The translations under genes were made by a program, and so were the position numbers. Positions 44,392 to 53,500 of a stretch of 58,151 nucleotides of DNA are shown here, piece after piece. This DNA comes from Pseudomonas sp. GM74 (GTDB lineage: Bacteria; Pseudomonadota; Gammaproteobacteria; Pseudomonadales; Pseudomonadaceae). The notes beneath the pieces were generated by a model. That model had not been told where the DNA came from and made no database searches. It worked only from the letters and a program-made list of their open reading frames with translations. The stretch covers positions 1 to 58,151 of the forward strand of contig NZ_AKJG01000043.1 in the NCBI RefSeq assembly GCF_000282455.1, read 5' to 3'. Positions within the stretch are counted from its first letter, which is position 1. Each line of letters starts with the position of its first letter.

Positions 44392-44937
44392 TCAGACGGT
44401 GGGCGGCCCGGGATACCCGCAATGCGCCCACGATTCCTTGCGGCCGTACCAGGCCATCATCACCAGTTGCAGCAAGGAGCTGTGGCCCATGCGCAACAGG
44501 CTCAACGAGCTGTTTTCCCAGCGATCGAGAAAGGCCTGGATGTCGTTGGCGCTGGCGTTTTCCCAGCTGCCCCAGATCCCGGTCAGCGGCCCGCGGGTCA
44601 CGGCCATGCCCAGCACATCGAACAATTGCTGGGTCAGCTTGAGCATTTCCGGCGACAGGTGGGCGAGGTTGTAGTCCAGGCTTTTCAGTGTGCCCTCGAC
44701 AGCCTCGGGCATCCGTTCGGTGGTCACGGCACCCTCGAGCATGACCGGAATCAATGCCCGCAAAAACAGCAGGTCGCCGCTGCGTAACGTGACGAAGCCA
44801 TTGGCCGGGACGCTCGACGAGCAACCGCTGAGGCTGGCTCCGAGCCCGGCGGTGGCGAGGAAAGCTGTGGCGCCGAGGCTGAATTTAAGTAGCCCGCGCC
44901 GTGACAGCGCGGGTGTATCGGACAGGCTGGGGTTCAT
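44392..44937 (-). CDS. laoB: Tat-exported lipoprotein subunit of the Lao system
   Basis: 181 residues. Tat signal with twin arginine (LSRRGLLKFSLGATAFLATAG, about 11-32) followed by a lipobox LSGC near residue 39, so it is probably a Tat-exported lipoprotein. The rest (GDLLFLRALIPVMLEGAV, YNLAHLSPEMLKLTQQLFD, GIWGSWENASANDIQAFLDRW) resembles gluconate-2-dehydrogenase small-subunit-like helper proteins of GMC dehydrogenases. In P. aeruginosa LaoB is needed with LaoA; its role could be to bring the oxidoreductase to the membrane chain (inference). Confidence 0.85.
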   Translation of the reverse strand: MNPSLSDTPALSRRGLLKFSLGATAFLATAGLGASLSGCSSSVPANGFVTLRSGDLLFLRALIPVMLEGAVTTERMPEAVEGTLKSLDYNLAHLSPEMLKLTQQLFDVLGMAVTRGPLTGIWGSWENASANDIQAFLDRWENSSLSLLRMGHSSLLQLVMMAWYGRKESWAHCGYPGPPTV

Positions 44938-44965
44938 TATTGTTATTACCCGACGGTGATGATCG

Positions 44966-46396
44966 TTAGCGGATGAACAGCTTCTGGATCAGCTTCTGGA
45001 TGGATTTGCCGTACGGCGGATAGATCAACTTCGCGGCGTTGAACCGTTGTTTGATCAGCACGCCCTTGGCCTTGCTGAAGGTCAGGAACCCTTCATGGCC
45101 GTGGTAGTGGCCCATGCCCGAGGCACCGATGCCGCCGAACGGCATGTCGTCCTGGGCGACGTGCAGCAGGGTGTCGTTCAGGCACACACCGCCGGAATGG
45201 GTTTCGTGCAGCACGCGCTGTTGTTCGCGTTTGTCGTAGCCGAAGTAATACAGCGCCAGTGGGCGAGGGCGCTGGTTGATGTAGGCAAATGCCTGGTCCA
45301 GATCCTTGTACGGCACGATCGGCAGCAGCGGCCCGAAGATTTCATCCTGCATCACCGTCATCTCGTCCGTGACGTTGAGCAGCAGGCTATGGCCCATGCG
45401 GCGGCCCTGACCCTGTTCGAACAGTGGCATCAGTAGCGCACCCTTGCTGGTGGCGTCGCTGACGTAGCCGTTGAGGCGTGCCAGTTGTCGCTCATTGATG
45501 ATCGCGGTGTAGTCCGGGTTGTCGGCCAGCGTCGGATAAAACCCGCGGACGGCAGCGCGATAGGCTTCGACGAAACCTCCGACTCGATCCTCCGGCACCA
45601 GTACATAGTCCGGGGCCACGCAGGTCTGGCCGGCGTTCAAGGTCTTGCCGAAGGCGATGCGCTCGGCGGCGTCCTTGAGCGGCACATCCCGGGAAACAAT
45701 GGCCGGGGACTTGCCGCCCAGTTCCAGGGTCACCGGGGTCAGGTTTTCCGCGGCGGCGCGCATGACGTGTTTGCCGATGCTGGTGGCACCGGTGAACAGC
45801 AGGTGATCGAACGGCAGGCGTGAAAAGGCCACGCCCATATCCGCCTCGCCCAGGACCACGCAAACCAGGTCTTCGGGGAAGATTCGCGCCAGCAGTTGCT
45901 TCATCAGCAGGCCGGTCGCAGGGGTCGACTCACTGAGCTTGAGCATCACCCGATTGCCCGCCGACAGCGCGCCGACCAACGGGCCGATGGCCAGGTACAA
46001 CGGGTAGTTCCACGGCACGATGACCCCGACCACGCCCAGCGGTTGGTAAACCACTTTGGCCGAGGCGGGCTGGAAGGCTGCGCCCACCTTGCGTCGCGAG
46101 GCTCGCATCCAGCCCTTGAGGTGTTTGCTGGCGTAATGGATGCCGTGCAGGCTGGGCATCAGTTCGGCGAGCAGGGTTTCATCGGCGCTGCGATGACTGA
46201 AGTCCTGGCTGATCGCATCGATCAGGGCCTGGCGTTCATTGTTCAACAAATCCTTTAGAGCCTTGAGCCATTGCTGGCGCTGCGCGGCCGGAGGCATCGG
46301 GTTGGCGGCGTAGGCGGCACGCTGGGCGTCGAACAGGGCCTGAAGTTCCTCCAGCGGCTGCTGTAGGTTCTGCAGGTAGGAAATTTCAGCAGTCAT
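44966..46396 (-). CDS. laoC: Aldehyde dehydrogenase of the Lao system (coniferyl-aldehyde-dehydrogenase type)
   Basis: 476 residues. ALDH motifs: IVPWNYPLYLAIGPLVGALSAGN, the catalytic Glu in TLELGGKSPAIV (about 210), catalytic Cys in LNAGQTCVAPDYVLV (about 245), and EIFGPLLPIVPY. The C terminus is membrane-associated in type (YPPYGKSIQKLIQKLFIR, basic amphipathic), as in fatty aldehyde dehydrogenases. It would oxidise the aldehydes made by LaoA to fatty acids. First gene of the operon; its upstream region holds the likely TetR operator. Confidence 0.9.
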   Translation of the reverse strand: MTAEISYLQNLQQPLEELQALFDAQRAAYAANPMPPAAQRQQWLKALKDLLNNERQALIDAISQDFSHRSADETLLAELMPSLHGIHYASKHLKGWMRASRRKVGAAFQPASAKVVYQPLGVVGVIVPWNYPLYLAIGPLVGALSAGNRVMLKLSESTPATGLLMKQLLARIFPEDLVCVVLGEADMGVAFSRLPFDHLLFTGATSIGKHVMRAAAENLTPVTLELGGKSPAIVSRDVPLKDAAERIAFGKTLNAGQTCVAPDYVLVPEDRVGGFVEAYRAAVRGFYPTLADNPDYTAIINERQLARLNGYVSDATSKGALLMPLFEQGQGRRMGHSLLLNVTDEMTVMQDEIFGPLLPIVPYKDLDQAFAYINQRPRPLALYYFGYDKREQQRVLHETHSGGVCLNDTLLHVAQDDMPFGGIGASGMGHYHGHEGFLTFSKAKGVLIKQRFNAAKLIYPPYGKSIQKLIQKLFIR

Positions 46397-46428
46397 GGTC
46401 GGCTCCGGATTTATTGTAATGAAGCACT

Positions 46429-46450
46429 TTTTAGAGTCTATGCTCTAAAA
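46429..46450. promoter_or_regulatory. Candidate LaoR operator
   Basis: TTTTAGAG and CTCTAAAA form a perfect 8-bp inverted repeat around TCTATG, 33 bp upstream of laoC and 92 bp upstream of laoR in the divergent space. Size and position fit a TetR dimer site controlling both directions. Confidence 0.7.
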
Positions 46451-46541
46451 TGTCAAATGACATCCTGGAACAGCTTTGTTTTATCCGCTCGCGGATAGAT
46501 CTAAGATGCCCGTCAACGCACTCTGAATTAAAGCTCAAGCC

Positions 46542-47213
46542 ATGGCCCCACGGATCAAAACCAGCGAGCGCATCGTGCAGAACAGCCTGGAGCTGTTCAA
46601 CCAGCAGGGCGAGCGCAGCATCAGTACCAACCACATTGCTGCCCACATGGAAATTTCCCCGGGCAATCTGTACTACCACTTCCCGAACAAGCAGGCGATC
46701 ATCGCCGTGTTGTTCAGCGAGTACGAAAGCCTGGTGGACAGCTTCCTGCGCCCGCCCCAGGGACGCGCCGCCACGGTGGAAGACAAGCGTTTCTACCTCA
46801 AGGAACTGCTGTCGGCGATGTGGCGCTACCGCTTCCTGCATCGCGATCTCGAACATTTGCTCGACAGCGATCCGGACCTGGCCGACCGCTATCGACGCTT
46901 CTCCCAGCGCTGCCTGATCCAGGGTTCGGCGATCTACGAAGGTTTCGTCGCCGCCGGCATCCTGAAGATGGACAAGGTGCAGATCGAGTCCCTGACCCTC
47001 AATGCCTGGATCATCCTCACGTCCTGGGTGCGTTTCCTGTGCACCACGCGGGAGAATTCCAGCCACCTCAGCGAGCAGGCCATTAAACGCGGGGTGTATC
47101 AGGTGCTGGTGCTGGAAGCCGGGTTCGTCACGGATGAGGCCCGCGATGCGGTCAGTGCCTTGTTCGAAGAGTTTTACGTGCCCCTGGCCCAGGCGCTGGA
47201 AGAAGTACAGTAG
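46542..47213 (+). CDS. laoR: TetR-family regulator of the Lao system
   Basis: 223 residues. N-terminal helix-turn-helix: KTSERIVQNSLELFNQQGER, STNHIAAHMEISPGNLYYHF, followed by a long helical ligand domain whose middle (LSAMWRYRFLHRDLEHLLDSDP) is typical of a TetR subgroup with DUF2236/TetR_C-like domains. Divergent from laoC with a palindromic operator between. In P. aeruginosa LaoR is a repressor of laoABC relieved by long-chain alcohols or their oxidation products. Confidence 0.88.
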   Translation: MAPRIKTSERIVQNSLELFNQQGERSISTNHIAAHMEISPGNLYYHFPNKQAIIAVLFSEYESLVDSFLRPPQGRAATVEDKRFYLKELLSAMWRYRFLHRDLEHLLDSDPDLADRYRRFSQRCLIQGSAIYEGFVAAGILKMDKVQIESLTLNAWIILTSWVRFLCTTRENSSHLSEQAIKRGVYQVLVLEAGFVTDEARDAVSALFEEFYVPLAQALEEVQ

Positions 47214-47245
47214 GATCAAGACCGACTTAAGCACAGGAGCCCGCT

Positions 47246-48100
47246 ATGCCCATTGCGCAATTGATCAGCCCACAAGCACTGGACCTGAAAAAGGACCAGC
47301 CGGGACTGGTGATTCTGGATTGTCGTTTTGCCCTCGAAGACCCGGATTACGGTCAGCGCAGCTATGCCGAAGGGCACATCGCCGGTTCGAGCTATGCCGA
47401 TCTCGAGCGTGATCTGAGTGGCGCGGTGGTCAAGGGCGTGACCGGGCGTCATCCGTTACCCGAGCCGGCGCAACTGATCGAGCGCCTGCAAGCCTGGGGC
47501 ATCAATGCCGATAGTGAAGTGGTTCTGTATGACGACGGTCCGGGTGCCTATGCGGCGCGGGCCTGGTGGTTGCTGGCGTGGTTGGGCAAACGCGACGGTG
47601 TATTCATCCTCGATGGCGGTCTCAAGGCCTGGCACGGGGCCGGTTTGCCGCTGAGCCTGGATGCGCCGAAGGTTACCCGTGGTTCCTTCACCGGCAGTCC
47701 TGACATGGCGTTGCTGATCAGTGCCGAGCGGCTGCAAAAGCGCCTTGCACGGCCGGAACTGACCCTGCTCGATGCCCGCGCATTGCCGCGTTTCAAGGGT
47801 GAAGTGGAACCGATCGATCCGATTGCAGGGCACATTCCCGGTGCCCAGTGTGCGGCGTTTACCGAGAACCTGGGTAGTGACGGGCGCTTCTTGCCGGCCG
47901 ATCAGCTCAAGCATCGTTTCGCCGCGAAACTGGGCGACCGTTCGCCGAATGATCTGGTGGCGTACTGCGGTTCCGGCGTGACGGCGTGCCACAACCTGTT
48001 TGCGTTGTGTCTGGCCGGTTATCCACTGGGTTCGTTGTATGCCGGGTCGTGGAGCGAGTGGATCAACGAGCCTGCGCGGGGCATTGCCACCGGCGAATAA
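47246..48100 (+). CDS. 3-mercaptopyruvate/thiosulfate sulfurtransferase
   Basis: 284 residues, two tandem rhodanese domains. First (about 1-130): LVILDCRFALEDPDYGQRSYAEGHIAGSSY, inactive as usual. Second (about 150-280): TLLDARALPRFKGEVEPIDP, GHIPGAQ and the active loop AYCGSGVTACHN with the persulfide Cys near residue 240. The CGSGVTA loop suggests 3-mercaptopyruvate rather than thiosulfate preference. AGGAG precedes the ATG. Stands 32 nt after laoR on the same strand. Confidence 0.92.
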   Translation: MPIAQLISPQALDLKKDQPGLVILDCRFALEDPDYGQRSYAEGHIAGSSYADLERDLSGAVVKGVTGRHPLPEPAQLIERLQAWGINADSEVVLYDDGPGAYAARAWWLLAWLGKRDGVFILDGGLKAWHGAGLPLSLDAPKVTRGSFTGSPDMALLISAERLQKRLARPELTLLDARALPRFKGEVEPIDPIAGHIPGAQCAAFTENLGSDGRFLPADQLKHRFAAKLGDRSPNDLVAYCGSGVTACHNLFALCLAGYPLGSLYAGSWSEWINEPARGIATGE

Positions 48101-48114
48101 ACACCACACACCCC

Positions 48115-48138
48115 TGTGGGAGCAAGCCCGCTCCCACA
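48115..48138. repeat. Collapsed REP pair
   Basis: TGTGGGAG and CTCCCACA with only CAAGCCCG between: two REP outer ends fused by a deletion that removed their inner halves. Between convergent sulfurtransferase and AraC genes. Confidence 0.75.
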
Positions 48139-48155
48139 ATTGTTTTTCGTCGTCA

Positions 48156-48995
48156 TCAAGGTCCGGGTGGCTGCCGGGCACTGCGATACGCCCCCGGTCC
48201 AACCCCATACACCTGCTTGAACTGCCGGCTCAGATGGCTCTGGTCGGCAAACCCCAGTTGCATCGCGACTTCCAGCGGCAGACAACCACTTTGCAGCAAG
48301 GCCCGCGCCCGGGCGATGCGCCGTTGCATCAGCCAGGTGTGCGGCGGCATGCCGGTGGCCCGGCGGAACACCCGGGCGAAATGGAATGGCGAGAGATTGA
48401 CCGCCGCCGCCAGCGCCTCCAGCGAGGGCGGTGCTGCCAGTTGCGCGTGCAGCAATTCCTTGGCCAGGCTCACGGCCCGGTGTTCCTTGCCAGGTTTGCC
48501 GGCATCGGGCACCGCCGCATGACGCTGCAACAGCGACAGCACCAGTTCGCGCCAGACCGTTTGTTGCTGCAATGCGCTGGCGGGGCTTTCCAGCAAGCGG
48601 TGAAGTTGGCAGAAACCGTTCACCAGGTCCTGATCGCGATACAGCGTGGCGCCGAAGGCCGGCAAGTGATGGGTCGGCAGTTCGAGTTCGGCCAGCAGCG
48701 AGGTTATCTGCCCGCTGTCGGGATAAAACGCCCGGTACAGCCAGCCATCCTCGGTGCCTTTGTGGCCAGTGTGCAGTTCATCGGGGTTGATCAGCACCAG
48801 CGTGCCGCTACCCGCCAGGTGCTCGGCGCCGCGATAGCGATAACGCTGGGCGCCGGCCATGATCATGCCGATCACATAGCCGTCATGCACATGTGGGGCG
48901 AAACGATGGTCGATGTAGCGGGCGGACAACAACTCGACCCCGGCCAGCGGCGGGGTTTGCCAGAAGTGGATTGACTCGCCTTGGTCGGCATCCAT
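48156..48995 (-). CDS. AraC-family transcriptional regulator
   Basis: 279 residues. N-terminal cupin-type sensor domain (about 1-150: VELLSARYIDHRFAPHVHDGYVIGMI, SGTLVLINPDELHTGHKG) and C-terminal double helix-turn-helix (about 180-275: SLEALAAAVNLSPFHFARVF, RATGMPPHTWLMQRRIARAR, AMQLGFADQSHLSRQFKQVYGV). Belongs to the exporter-associated AraC group seen beside LysE or YgaZ-type genes, but here it starts 3 nt after the YheT hydrolase stop. Target genes unknown. Confidence 0.9.
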   Translation of the reverse strand: MDADQGESIHFWQTPPLAGVELLSARYIDHRFAPHVHDGYVIGMIMAGAQRYRYRGAEHLAGSGTLVLINPDELHTGHKGTEDGWLYRAFYPDSGQITSLLAELELPTHHLPAFGATLYRDQDLVNGFCQLHRLLESPASALQQQTVWRELVLSLLQRHAAVPDAGKPGKEHRAVSLAKELLHAQLAAPPSLEALAAAVNLSPFHFARVFRRATGMPPHTWLMQRRIARARALLQSGCLPLEVAMQLGFADQSHLSRQFKQVYGVGPGAYRSARQPPGP

Positions 48996-48998
48996 GAT

Positions 48999-49997
48999 TC
49001 AAGCGCGTCCTGTGGTGGCCAGCCACTCGGGGATGCGCCGCTCCAGGTAATAACCCGGTTGCCTGAGCGTGCCATCGACAAAGCCGACATGTCCGCCCTT
49101 GGCTTGCAGTTCGAATTGCGTGCAAGCGGACAGTTCATCGACATGCGGCAGGCTGTGGGGAAACACGAAGGGGTCGTCGGCGGCCTGGATCATCAAGGTC
49201 GGCGTGCGAATTTCGCCAAGGAAATAGCGGCTGGAGGCGCGGCGATAGTAATCCTCGGCATCGGCGAAACCGTGCAGTGGTGCGGTGACGCGGCCGTCGA
49301 AATCCCAGAACGTGCGTATGTTTTCCAATGACCCGAGGGCCGCCAGGGCTGCCAGGCCGTCCTCGCGTCCGTCGTGCTGGAACTGTCGCTGTTTGTTCTT
49401 GATGTAGGCGACCATCTCGCGCATGAAATGCGCCTGGTAAACCTTGGAGAAGCCCTGGCCGATACGGTCGGCGCACTGGTCCAGGCGGAACGGCACCGAC
49501 ACCGCCACCGCGCCCATCAAGTCGCTGTCGCTGCCGGTTTCGCCCAAATGCTTGAGCAGGACATTACCGCCCAGGGAGTAACCCACCGCATACAGTGGCG
49601 CCAGAGGTCGTTTGGCCCGCAAGTGCCTGATGGTTTCGGCCAGGTCTTCGCTGGCGCCGGAATGGTAGCTGCGCGGCAACAGGTTGGGTTCGCCCGAACA
49701 ACCGCGCCAGTTCAGCGCGACGCTGGCCCAGCCTCGGTCGCTCAAGGCTTTTTGCATGCCGGCCACGTAAGGCGAATTCGACGAACCGGTGAGCCCGTGC
49801 AACACCAGCACCAAGGGTGCGTCGGCGCTGTGCGGGCCGTGCCAGTCGAGGTCGAGAAAATCGCCGTCCTCAAGCCAAAGACGTTCGCGTTCGCGGCCGA
49901 TGTGCACGGTTTTACGCCACAGCGGCCCCCACAAGGTTTGCAAGTGCGGGTTACCGAGGCCGAAGGCTGGGGTGAAGCGTACTGGCGGATGGGGCAC
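48999..49997 (-). CDS. YheT-type alpha/beta hydrolase
   Basis: 332 residues from a GTG at 49997, with GAGA upstream; the family normally begins PHPPVRFTPAFGLGNPHLQTLW, and any earlier start would run into rsmD. Catalytic Ser in YAVGYSLGGNVLLKHLGE (about 147), oxyanion region LVLHGLTGSSNSPYVAG, and the later Asp and His in MIQAADDPFVFP and ELQAKGGHVGFVDG. The family cleaves esters of unknown physiological origin. Positioned as PAO1 PA0368 (recalled). Confidence 0.9.
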   Translation of the reverse strand: MPHPPVRFTPAFGLGNPHLQTLWGPLWRKTVHIGRERERLWLEDGDFLDLDWHGPHSADAPLVLVLHGLTGSSNSPYVAGMQKALSDRGWASVALNWRGCSGEPNLLPRSYHSGASEDLAETIRHLRAKRPLAPLYAVGYSLGGNVLLKHLGETGSDSDLMGAVAVSVPFRLDQCADRIGQGFSKVYQAHFMREMVAYIKNKQRQFQHDGREDGLAALAALGSLENIRTFWDFDGRVTAPLHGFADAEDYYRRASSRYFLGEIRTPTLMIQAADDPFVFPHSLPHVDELSACTQFELQAKGGHVGFVDGTLRQPGYYLERRIPEWLATTGRA

Positions 49998-50053
49998 GTT
50001 CTTTCTCGATGCAGTGGTGCGTAGCGGGTACGCACCTTTTTCAGGCCGGTAGA

Positions 50054-50662
50054 TTAACCGGCGATCTCTGCCATACGTTGCCACAACGAGTAGTAGACGC
50101 GCCCGGATTTCTGCTCCCGGTGCAGGCGCCAGTTCTCCGGCAGGCCCAAGGTCGACGGTGCCGACTCGCTTTCGGTGTACACCCAGGCGTCTTCGGCCAG
50201 CCATTGGCGCTCTTCGAGCAACTTGCAAACGGCGGGCAGCAGGTTCTGGTTGAACGGCGGGTCGAGGAACACCAGGTCGTAGGCTATTGCAGTCTGGGTT
50301 TCCAGGTAGCGCAGGGCATCGGCGGTCTGGACCTGGCCGTTGGTGCAGCGCAATGTGCCCAGGTGCTCTTTCAGGCTGGATACCGCGATACTGCTGGCGT
50401 CCAGCGCCTGGCCCATGGCCGCGCCACGGGACAAGGCTTCGAGGAACAGTGCGCCGCTGCCGGTGAACGGGTCGAGCACTTTGGCGCCCGGAACGTAAGG
50501 TGCGAGCCAGTTGAACAGGGTTTCACGCACGCGGTCCGGCGTCGGACGCAGGCCCGGGGCGTCGGGGAAGCTCAGCTTCCGGCTGCGCCATTCGCCGCCG
50601 ATGATGCGCAGCTGGTTCACGCCGTTATGGACGTTTTTGGCGGGTTTTTTAGGATGGGCCAT
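50054..50662 (-). CDS. rsmD: 16S rRNA (guanine-966-N2) methyltransferase
   Basis: 202 residues. Typical start NQLRIIGGEWRSRKLSFP, LRPTPDRVRETLFNWL, SAM motif VLDPFTGSGALFLEALSRGA and the catalytic YDLVFLDPPFNQNLL. Start codon overlaps the stop of the upstream M16 gene by one base (TAATG), coupling the two. In many bacteria rsmD lies near ftsY, as here. Confidence 0.96.
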   Translation of the reverse strand: MAHPKKPAKNVHNGVNQLRIIGGEWRSRKLSFPDAPGLRPTPDRVRETLFNWLAPYVPGAKVLDPFTGSGALFLEALSRGAAMGQALDASSIAVSSLKEHLGTLRCTNGQVQTADALRYLETQTAIAYDLVFLDPPFNQNLLPAVCKLLEERQWLAEDAWVYTESESAPSTLGLPENWRLHREQKSGRVYYSLWQRMAEIAG

Positions 50663-52152
50663 TAATGCTCCGGAACCCCGAGCGGCTGCTCGGAAGGTTT
50701 ATCAGTAGGGGCCGGTAACGGCTTTTGCGGCACGGTCGGGCCAGCGCTGACGATGACCATCTTGTCCGTGCTCAGGTGTTTGTTCATGGCGGCTTTGACC
50801 TGCTCGACGGTCAAGGCCTGGGATTGTTGCATGAAGTCTTCCAGGTGGCTCAACGGCAAGTTGTAAAAACCGATGGCGCCCAGTTGGCCGACGATATCGG
50901 CGTTGCTGGCAGTGGACAGCGGGAAGCTGCCGGCCAGTTCGCGCTTGGCGTCGTCGAGCTCTTTTTCGGTCGGGCCGGTTTTAAGGTAGTCGGCCAGCAC
51001 ATCCTGCACCAGTTTCAGGGTGCCCTCGCTCATCTCGGCGCGGGTCTGCAGGTTGATCATGAACGGGCCACGCACCTGCATCGGCGTGAAGCCCGAATAC
51101 ACGCCGTAGGTCAGGCCACGCTTCTCGCGCACTTCGCTCATCAAGCGGGTGCCGAAGCCGCCGCCACCGAGAATCTGGTTACCCATGGACAACGCCGCGT
51201 AGTCCGGGTCGTCGCGGTCGATGCCCAGTTGCGCGAGCATCAGGTTGGTCTGCTTGGACGGGAACTCGATATGGCCGACGCTGGCCTTGGGCTCGACGGG
51301 TTGCGCGATTTTCGCCAAGGCCGGACCTTTGGGCAAGGCACTGGAAACCTGTGCGGCAATCGCCTCGGCTTCCGCGCGGGACAGGTCGCCGACCAGCGCG
51401 ATCACCACGTTACCGGCGGCGTAGGCTTTCTCGTGGAAAGCACGCAGTTGTACCTGGGTGATCGCCGGTACGGTTTTCGCCGTGCCGTCGCTGGCGTGTG
51501 CGTACGGGTGATCACCGTACAGGCGGTTCATCAGTTCCAGGCTCGCCAGTTTGCCCGGGTTCTGTTTCTGGTATTCGAAACCGGCGAGCATCTGGTTCTT
51601 GATGCGGGCCAGTGAATCGGCAGGGAAAGTCGGCTTGCCGATGACTTCAGCGAACAGCTTCAGGGCCGGCTCGCGCTTGTCCTTGGCACTCAGGCTGCGC
51701 AGCGTTGCGATTGCCATATCCTTATAAGCGCCATTGCCGAAATCGGCGCCCAGGCCTTCGAAGCCCTGGGCAATGGCGCCGACGTCTTTGCCGGCCACGC
51801 CTTCGTTGAGCATGGCGTTGGTCAACACCGCCACGCCCGGTGCATCGCCGTCCTGGCTGCTGCCGGCGGCGAAGATCAGGCGCATGTCGAACATCGGCAA
51901 CTCATGGGCTTCGACAAACAGCACCTTGGTGCCTTCGGCGGTGTTCCAGGTCTGCACGTCCAGCTTGCGGTGTTCCGGTGCCTTGCCGTTGAGCTCGGTC
52001 AGCGATTGCAGTTTCTGGCTGGCCCTGGCCTTGTCCAGGGCTTCGCTGGCATTGGTTTCACCAGAGCGCGACAAATAGAACGCGGCGGAGCCGATAACGG
52101 CGACGGCGACCAGGCCGATCAGGGCCAGGCGGGAGGGTTTACGCTCACTCAT
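50662..52152 (-). CDS. M16 peptidase-like protein, non-catalytic partner
   Basis: 496 residues from MSERKPSRLALIGLVAVAVIG, a single N-terminal membrane or signal segment. The M16 fold is clear (FDMRLIFAAGSSQDGDAPGVAVLTNAMLNEG, REKRGLTYGVYSGFTP), but where the zinc HxxEH should be it has VLTNAMLNE, so it lacks the catalytic His pair. Such subunits pair with an active M16 protein; the active one is encoded immediately upstream with an 8-nt overlap. Probably periplasmic and membrane-tethered. Confidence 0.92.
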   Translation of the reverse strand: MSERKPSRLALIGLVAVAVIGSAAFYLSRSGETNASEALDKARASQKLQSLTELNGKAPEHRKLDVQTWNTAEGTKVLFVEAHELPMFDMRLIFAAGSSQDGDAPGVAVLTNAMLNEGVAGKDVGAIAQGFEGLGADFGNGAYKDMAIATLRSLSAKDKREPALKLFAEVIGKPTFPADSLARIKNQMLAGFEYQKQNPGKLASLELMNRLYGDHPYAHASDGTAKTVPAITQVQLRAFHEKAYAAGNVVIALVGDLSRAEAEAIAAQVSSALPKGPALAKIAQPVEPKASVGHIEFPSKQTNLMLAQLGIDRDDPDYAALSMGNQILGGGGFGTRLMSEVREKRGLTYGVYSGFTPMQVRGPFMINLQTRAEMSEGTLKLVQDVLADYLKTGPTEKELDDAKRELAGSFPLSTASNADIVGQLGAIGFYNLPLSHLEDFMQQSQALTVEQVKAAMNKHLSTDKMVIVSAGPTVPQKPLPAPTDKPSEQPLGVPEH

Positions 52153-53500
52153 GAGTCGTCTCCAGAGGCAGTACATGGGCGACGCTGAGACGTTCGCGGG
52201 TGAAATACAGCTTGGCGGCTTTCTGGATATCTTCCGGCGTGACGCTTTCCAGGTCGGCCAGTTCGGTGTCCATCAGTTTCCATGACAGGCCGACGGTTTC
52301 CAGTTGGCCGATGGCCGTGGCTTGACTGGTGATCGAGTCGCGTTCGAAGACCAGGCCGGCGATGACTTGCGCGCGTACGCGTTCCAGTTCTTCGGCGGTT
52401 GGCGCCGTGGTTTTCAACTGGTCGAGCAGCTTCCACAAACCGGCTTGCGCCTGGGCGACGGTCTTGTGTTTCTGCGAGTTTGGCGATGCCGACAGGGTGA
52501 AGAGGCTGTCGCCACGGGTGTAGGCGTCGTAACTCGACGAGCCCCCGGATACCAACTCTTCGCCGCGCTCCAGTTGCGTCGGGATGCGTCCGCTGTAGCC
52601 GCCGTCGAGCAGTGCCGAGATCAGGCGCAGGGCATTGACCAGGCGCTTGTCTTCGGCGGTGGCGATGCTCGGCACGTTGAAGGCCAGCATCAGGCTAGGC
52701 AGTTGGGTCTGCACGTGCAGGGTGATCTGGCGCTCGCCTGGCTCGGCCAGTTCCAGCGGTTTTTTCGCGGCGGGCACTTCACGCTTGGCGATCGGGCCGA
52801 AGTAGCGTTGGGCCAGGGTTTTGACTTCGTCCGGAGTGACATCGCCAACCACCACCAGCGTGGCGTTGTTGGGCACGTACCAGGTTTCGTACCAGTGGCG
52901 CAGCTCTTCGACTTTCATCCGCTCAAGGTCGGCCATCCAGCCGATGGTCGGCGTGTGGTAGCCGCTGGCCGGGTAGGCCATGGCCTTGAAGCGTTCGTAG
53001 GCCTTGGACATCGGCTTGTCGTCTGTACGCAGGCGACGTTCTTCCTTGATGACCTCGATTTCCTTGGTGAACTCGTCGGGCGGCAGACGCAGGCTGGCCA
53101 TGCGGTCGGCTTCCAGCTCGAAGGCCACGCCCAGGCGATCCCGGGCCAGTACCTGGTAGTACGCGGTGAAGTCGTCGCTGGTGAAGGCGTTCTCTTCGGC
53201 GCCGAGGTCGCGCAGGATCAGCGAGGCTTCGCCGGGGCCGACTTTCTCGCTGCCCTTGAACATCATGTGTTCCAGGGCGTGGGACAGGCCGGTATTGCCC
53301 GGCGTCTCGTAGCTGGAACCGACCTTGTACCAGATCTGGGAAACCACCACGGGCGCACGATGGTCTTCGCGCACGACCACCTTCAAGCCATTGTCGAGAG
53401 TGAATTCGTGGGTGGGTTGCGGGTCGGCAGCCAGGACTGAAAGGGGCAGGCAAACTGTGCTGAGCAGCAGGCCTGCGGCGCGGCGGGCAAGAGCATTCAT
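52145..53500 (-). CDS. M16 zinc peptidase, catalytic subunit
   Basis: 451 residues. Signal peptide (AAGLLLSTVCLPLSVLA), then FTLDNGLKVVVREDHRAPVV, the inverted zinc motif His-x-x-Glu-His in GLSHALEHMMFKGSEKVG (about 78-82) and the third ligand Glu downstream in ENAFTSDDFTAYYQV. C-terminal half is the usual non-catalytic M16 repeat. It forms a pair with the next, inactive M16 protein, as PqqL/PitrM-like heterodimers do. First gene of a five-gene operon with rsmD, yheT-like and araC-like genes. Confidence 0.94.
   Translation of the reverse strand: MNALARRAAGLLLSTVCLPLSVLAADPQPTHEFTLDNGLKVVVREDHRAPVVVSQIWYKVGSSYETPGNTGLSHALEHMMFKGSEKVGPGEASLILRDLGAEENAFTSDDFTAYYQVLARDRLGVAFELEADRMASLRLPPDEFTKEIEVIKEERRLRTDDKPMSKAYERFKAMAYPASGYHTPTIGWMADLERMKVEELRHWYETWYVPNNATLVVVGDVTPDEVKTLAQRYFGPIAKREVPAAKKPLELAEPGERQITLHVQTQLPSLMLAFNVPSIATAEDKRLVNALRLISALLDGGYSGRIPTQLERGEELVSGGSSSYDAYTRGDSLFTLSASPNSQKHKTVAQAQAGLWKLLDQLKTTAPTAEELERVRAQVIAGLVFERDSITSQATAIGQLETVGLSWKLMDTELADLESVTPEDIQKAAKLYFTRERLSVAHVLPLETTHE

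Noticed and set aside
42655..46396. Choline or glucose dehydrogenase operon
   Set aside because: The GMC enzyme with a Tat lipoprotein, a coniferyl-type aldehyde dehydrogenase and a divergent TetR matches laoABCR in content and position.
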